From Actinomycetota bacterium (GTDB taxonomy: Bacteria > Actinomycetota > Thermoleophilia > Miltoncostaeales > Miltoncostaeaceae): a stretch of 7,721 nt of DNA. Every line of letters begins with the position of its first letter. The first letter of the stretch is position 1. The notes under the pieces were generated by a model. The model ran no database searches and was not told where the DNA came from. It saw nothing but the letters and a program-made list of their open reading frames with translations. The position numbers were made by a program, and so were the translations under genes. The DNA lies in NCBI GenBank assembly GCA_947451735.1, contig CANGAY010000023.1, forward strand, positions 1-7,721, given 5' to 3'. Below are positions 5,812-7,721 of this stretch, piece by piece.

Positions 5812-7466
5812 GCACCGAGTGGACCAACTGGTACGCCGAGGAGGACCCGACGACGTGGGTGCTCGCCACCAAGCTGCGTGAGCGGGCCGAGGCGCACCCC
5901 GACCGCGAGTACCTGCGCTACGGCGACGGCGGGTGGGTGACCTACGGCGAGATGAATGCGCGGGCCAACCACATCGCCAATGGGCTCATCGCGAATGGCA
6001 CGCAGCAGGGCGAGTCGGTGAGCGTGATGCTGCCCAACTGCGAGGAGTTCCTGCAGGTGTGGTTCGGCATCCTCAAGGCCGGCGCGGTGATGAGCAGCAT
6101 CAACACCGCCTACAAGGGCGACTTCCTCACCTGGACCATCAACCTGGTGGAGGCCCGCACGCTGTTCATCAGCGAGGCCTTCCTCGACCGGCTCGACTTC
6201 ATCAGGGCCGAACTGCCGCTGCTGCAGCGCGTGGTGGTGGTGCGCACCGGCAGCCCACAGGGCCCGGACCCCTCACTGCCCTGGCAGGAGCTGACCGCCC
6301 TGATGGCGGCACCCGACACCGAGCCGCATGTGGAGTACTCGTGGACCGATGACGCCCGCATCATGTTCACGTCGGGCACCACCGGCCGCAGCAAGGGCGT
6401 GATCAAGCAGAACGCCGCCGACTACTTCTCGGCCCGCGGGTCGCTCGAGTACATGAGCAAGGCCCGGGGCGTGGCGGCCGACCAGCTGCACGGCGAGACG
6501 TGGTTCTCGTGCCTGCCGCTGTTCCACAGCAACGCCCAGGTGCTGTGTGCGTATCCCGCCCTGCTGGCCGGTGGACGCGTCGCATACGTGGAGCGGTTCT
6601 CGGGCACGCGCTTCTGGCAGCAGGCCATCGACATGGGCGCCACCATGTTCAACGGCATCGGCGCCATGCTCTATTTCCTCTGGAACCAGCCGCCCAGCGA
6701 ACTGGACCGCGCGCACTCGGTGCACTCGGTCCTCGCGGCACCCGCGCCGAAGGACATCTACTTCGAGTTCGAGGAGCGCTTCGGGGTGAAGTTGACCGAG
6801 GGCTACGGACTCACCGAGACCGGCGTATGCACCGTGATGGACCCCACGCAGCCGGTGCGCCTGGGCAGTTGCGGCAAGGCCAACCCCGGCTACGAGGTGA
6901 CCATCGTGGAACCCGGCACCGACCGGCCCGTGCCGCCCGAGACGCCCGGCGAGATCGTGGTTGACATGAAGATCCCGAACATCGTGATGCGCGCCTATTA
7001 CGGCATGCCCGAGAAGACGGCCGAGGACTTCCGCAACCTCAAGTTGCACACGGGCGACCTGGGCCGCATGGACGCCGACGGCTACGTGTACTTCATGGAC
7101 CGCGTGAAGGACTACATCCGCCGGCGCGGCGAGAACGTCTCGTCAATGGAGGTGGAGCGGCAGATCGCAGGCCACCCGAACGTGCGCGAGTGCTCGGTGA
7201 TCGGCGTGAAGGCCGACGAGGGCGCATCGAGCGAGGACGAGATCATGGTGGTGCTGGTGGCCGAGGGCGATGCCCCCGACCCCGAGGCGCTCACCTACTG
7301 GATGGCCGAGCGCATGCCCTACTTCATGGTGCCGCGCTACATCCGCGTGGTGGCAGCGCTGCCCAAGACGCCCACCGAACGCGTGCGCAAGACCGAACTG
7401 CGCGGCGAGGGCATCACGGCCGACACCTGGGACCGCGACGTCGCAGGGGTGGAAGTGCGCAGGTAG
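5808..7466 (+). CDS. AMP-forming acyl-CoA synthetase, CaiC-like acyl-CoA ligase family
   Basis: The product has 552 residues, full length for the ANL superfamily. Core motifs in order: the P-loop MFTSGTTGRSKGV at 186-198, CLPLFHSNAQ at 235-244, GYGLTETG at 332-339, TGDLG at 415-419 (ribose-binding Asp) and the hinge DRVKDYIRRRGENVSSMEVE at 431-450. These support ATP-dependent adenylation of a carboxylic acid followed by CoA transfer. RRRGENVSSMEVE resembles crotonobetaine/carnitine-CoA ligase-type enzymes rather than long-chain ligases or acetyl-CoA synthetase. The C-terminal A10 segment is PKTPTERVRK at 519-528, where the usual Gly-Lys is Glu-Arg; K528 lies three residues on. ATG 5808 overlaps the crotonase stop (ATGA), and GGAGAGGGA lies 11 nt upstream, so the genes are translationally coupled. 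It probably activates the acid that the other two enzymes process. The acid cannot be predicted by reading; an alicyclic, aromatic or steroid-derived acid is possible. Confidence 0.92.
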   Translation: MSTEWTNWYAEEDPTTWVLATKLRERAEAHPDREYLRYGDGGWVTYGEMNARANHIANGLIANGTQQGESVSVMLPNCEEFLQVWFGILKAGAVMSSINTAYKGDFLTWTINLVEARTLFISEAFLDRLDFIRAELPLLQRVVVVRTGSPQGPDPSLPWQELTALMAAPDTEPHVEYSWTDDARIMFTSGTTGRSKGVIKQNAADYFSARGSLEYMSKARGVAADQLHGETWFSCLPLFHSNAQVLCAYPALLAGGRVAYVERFSGTRFWQQAIDMGATMFNGIGAMLYFLWNQPPSELDRAHSVHSVLAAPAPKDIYFEFEERFGVKLTEGYGLTETGVCTVMDPTQPVRLGSCGKANPGYEVTIVEPGTDRPVPPETPGEIVVDMKIPNIVMRAYYGMPEKTAEDFRNLKLHTGDLGRMDADGYVYFMDRVKDYIRRRGENVSSMEVERQIAGHPNVRECSVIGVKADEGASSEDEIMVVLVAEGDAPDPEALTYWMAERMPYFMVPRYIRVVAALPKTPTERVRKTELRGEGITADTWDRDVAGVEVRR

Positions 7467-7557
7467 CGCACCCCCGAATCTGTCAATTCCACCCGTCCGG
7501 TCCCGGGCGAACCCACGTCGCGCTGATTTTCGCGAGTCGGGGCGTAGAAATAACGGC
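7467..7557. other. Intergenic gap after the ligase; no convincing terminator
   Basis: These 91 bp separate the ligase stop from the next start. Short inverted arms exist (CCCG/CGGG near 7490-7505; TCGCG at 7518-7522 with CGCGA at 7531-7535 around an 8-nt loop), but neither is followed by a T-run, so I do not call a terminator. The 3' part is richer in A and T than the flanks, consistent with a promoter for the downstream gene. Confidence 0.5.
7545..7551 (+). promoter_or_regulatory. Possible -10 element of a leaderless promoter
   Basis: TAGAAAT ends 6 nt before ATG 7558. An Actinobacterial -10 at this distance would put the transcript start at or next to the A of the ATG. No Shine-Dalgarno-like sequence lies between this element and the ATG, which fits leaderless translation. 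No clear -35 is seen. Confidence 0.3.
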
Positions 7558-7721
7558 ATGCACCGTCCCGATATCCCGCTCGCCCTCATCGCCGCCGGCA
7601 CAGTGGCGCTGGCGCTCGGGGGCACGAGCATCGCGGCGTCGTTCCTCCCGTCCGGCAGCGTCGGCACCGAGCAGCTTCGCGACCAGGCGGTGACCAACTC
7701 GCGCATCGGCAACAGTGCGGT
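7558..7721 (+). CDS. Exported repeat protein of the SVGTxQL type (3' end cut by window edge)
   Basis: The first 54 codons and part of the next are present. Residues 1-28 look like a signal peptide: a short N-terminus (MHRPDIP), a hydrophobic core rich in Ala, Leu and Ile, LGGTSIAAS, and likely cleavage near 27-28. The mature part starts with an apparent 10-residue repeat: SVGTEQLRDQ at 34-43, AVTNSRIGNS at 44-53, then AV as the start of a third unit. Proteins starting with an LGGT-xAA signal and SVGTxQLxxxAVT repeats are, from memory, very common in Thermoleophilia; their function is largely unknown and they are presumed to act at the cell surface or be secreted. ATG 7558 is chosen because it places the signal peptide directly at the N-terminus. 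The gene appears separate from the ligase operon because of the 91-bp gap and a possible promoter of its own. Confidence 0.75.
   Translation, partial: MHRPDIPLALIAAGTVALALGGTSIAASFLPSGSVGTEQLRDQAVTNSRIGNSA

Noticed and set aside
7518..7535. Hairpin TCGCG-8 nt-CGCGA as a terminator of the ligase operon
   Set aside because: The stem is only 5 bp and is not followed by a T-run; such arms are expected by chance in GC-rich DNA.

Overview
The window is high-GC throughout (about 70% by eye) and has no phage, insertion-sequence, CRISPR, tRNA or rRNA signal. The partial gene at the right edge encodes an exported protein with an N-terminus of the type LGGTSIAAS...SVGTEQLRDQAVT. From memory, that style of protein is abundant in Actinomycetota of the class Thermoleophilia (Solirubrobacterales and relatives), so I infer a chromosomal segment from such a bacterium. 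The taxon is an inference.

The layout is two divergent transcription units that start about 100 bp apart near 3.9 kb, plus one separate partial gene. Leftward (minus strand, 3882 down to the left edge): a polytopic acyltransferase-3 membrane protein (2569-3882); a small exported SGNH protein (1886-2506); a larger exported SGNH protein with an N-terminal beta-rich domain (876-1886); and a second copy of that larger type, cut by the window edge (<1-888). The last three genes overlap or abut, so they are very probably co-transcribed. The acyltransferase has the extra C-terminal membrane helix seen in OafA/OatA-type fused acyltransferases but stops where the fused SGNH domain would begin. Three separate SGNH proteins follow. 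I read this as a split, multi-partner O-acylation system for a cell-envelope glycan. The two larger SGNH proteins are clear tandem paralogues. The last one has SDS instead of GDS at the nucleophile and no visible signal peptide.

Rightward (plus strand, 3983-7466): a nitroreductase-fold flavoprotein with a long C-terminal extension; a crotonase-superfamily protein resembling the ring-opening/ring-closing branch (BadI, BamA/Oah, MenB); and an acyl-CoA ligase of the CaiC-like AMP-forming family. The genes are 2 nt apart and then overlap by 4 nt, so they form one operon. The simplest reading is a short acid-catabolism module: the ligase makes a CoA thioester, the flavoprotein adjusts its redox state, and the crotonase hydrates or opens the ring. 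The substrate cannot be read from the sequence. The crotonase lacks the Asp that MenB and BadI carry after their GPKxGS motif, so its exact reaction is uncertain.

After a 91-bp gap with no convincing terminator, the partial exported-repeat gene begins at 7558 and may be leaderless.
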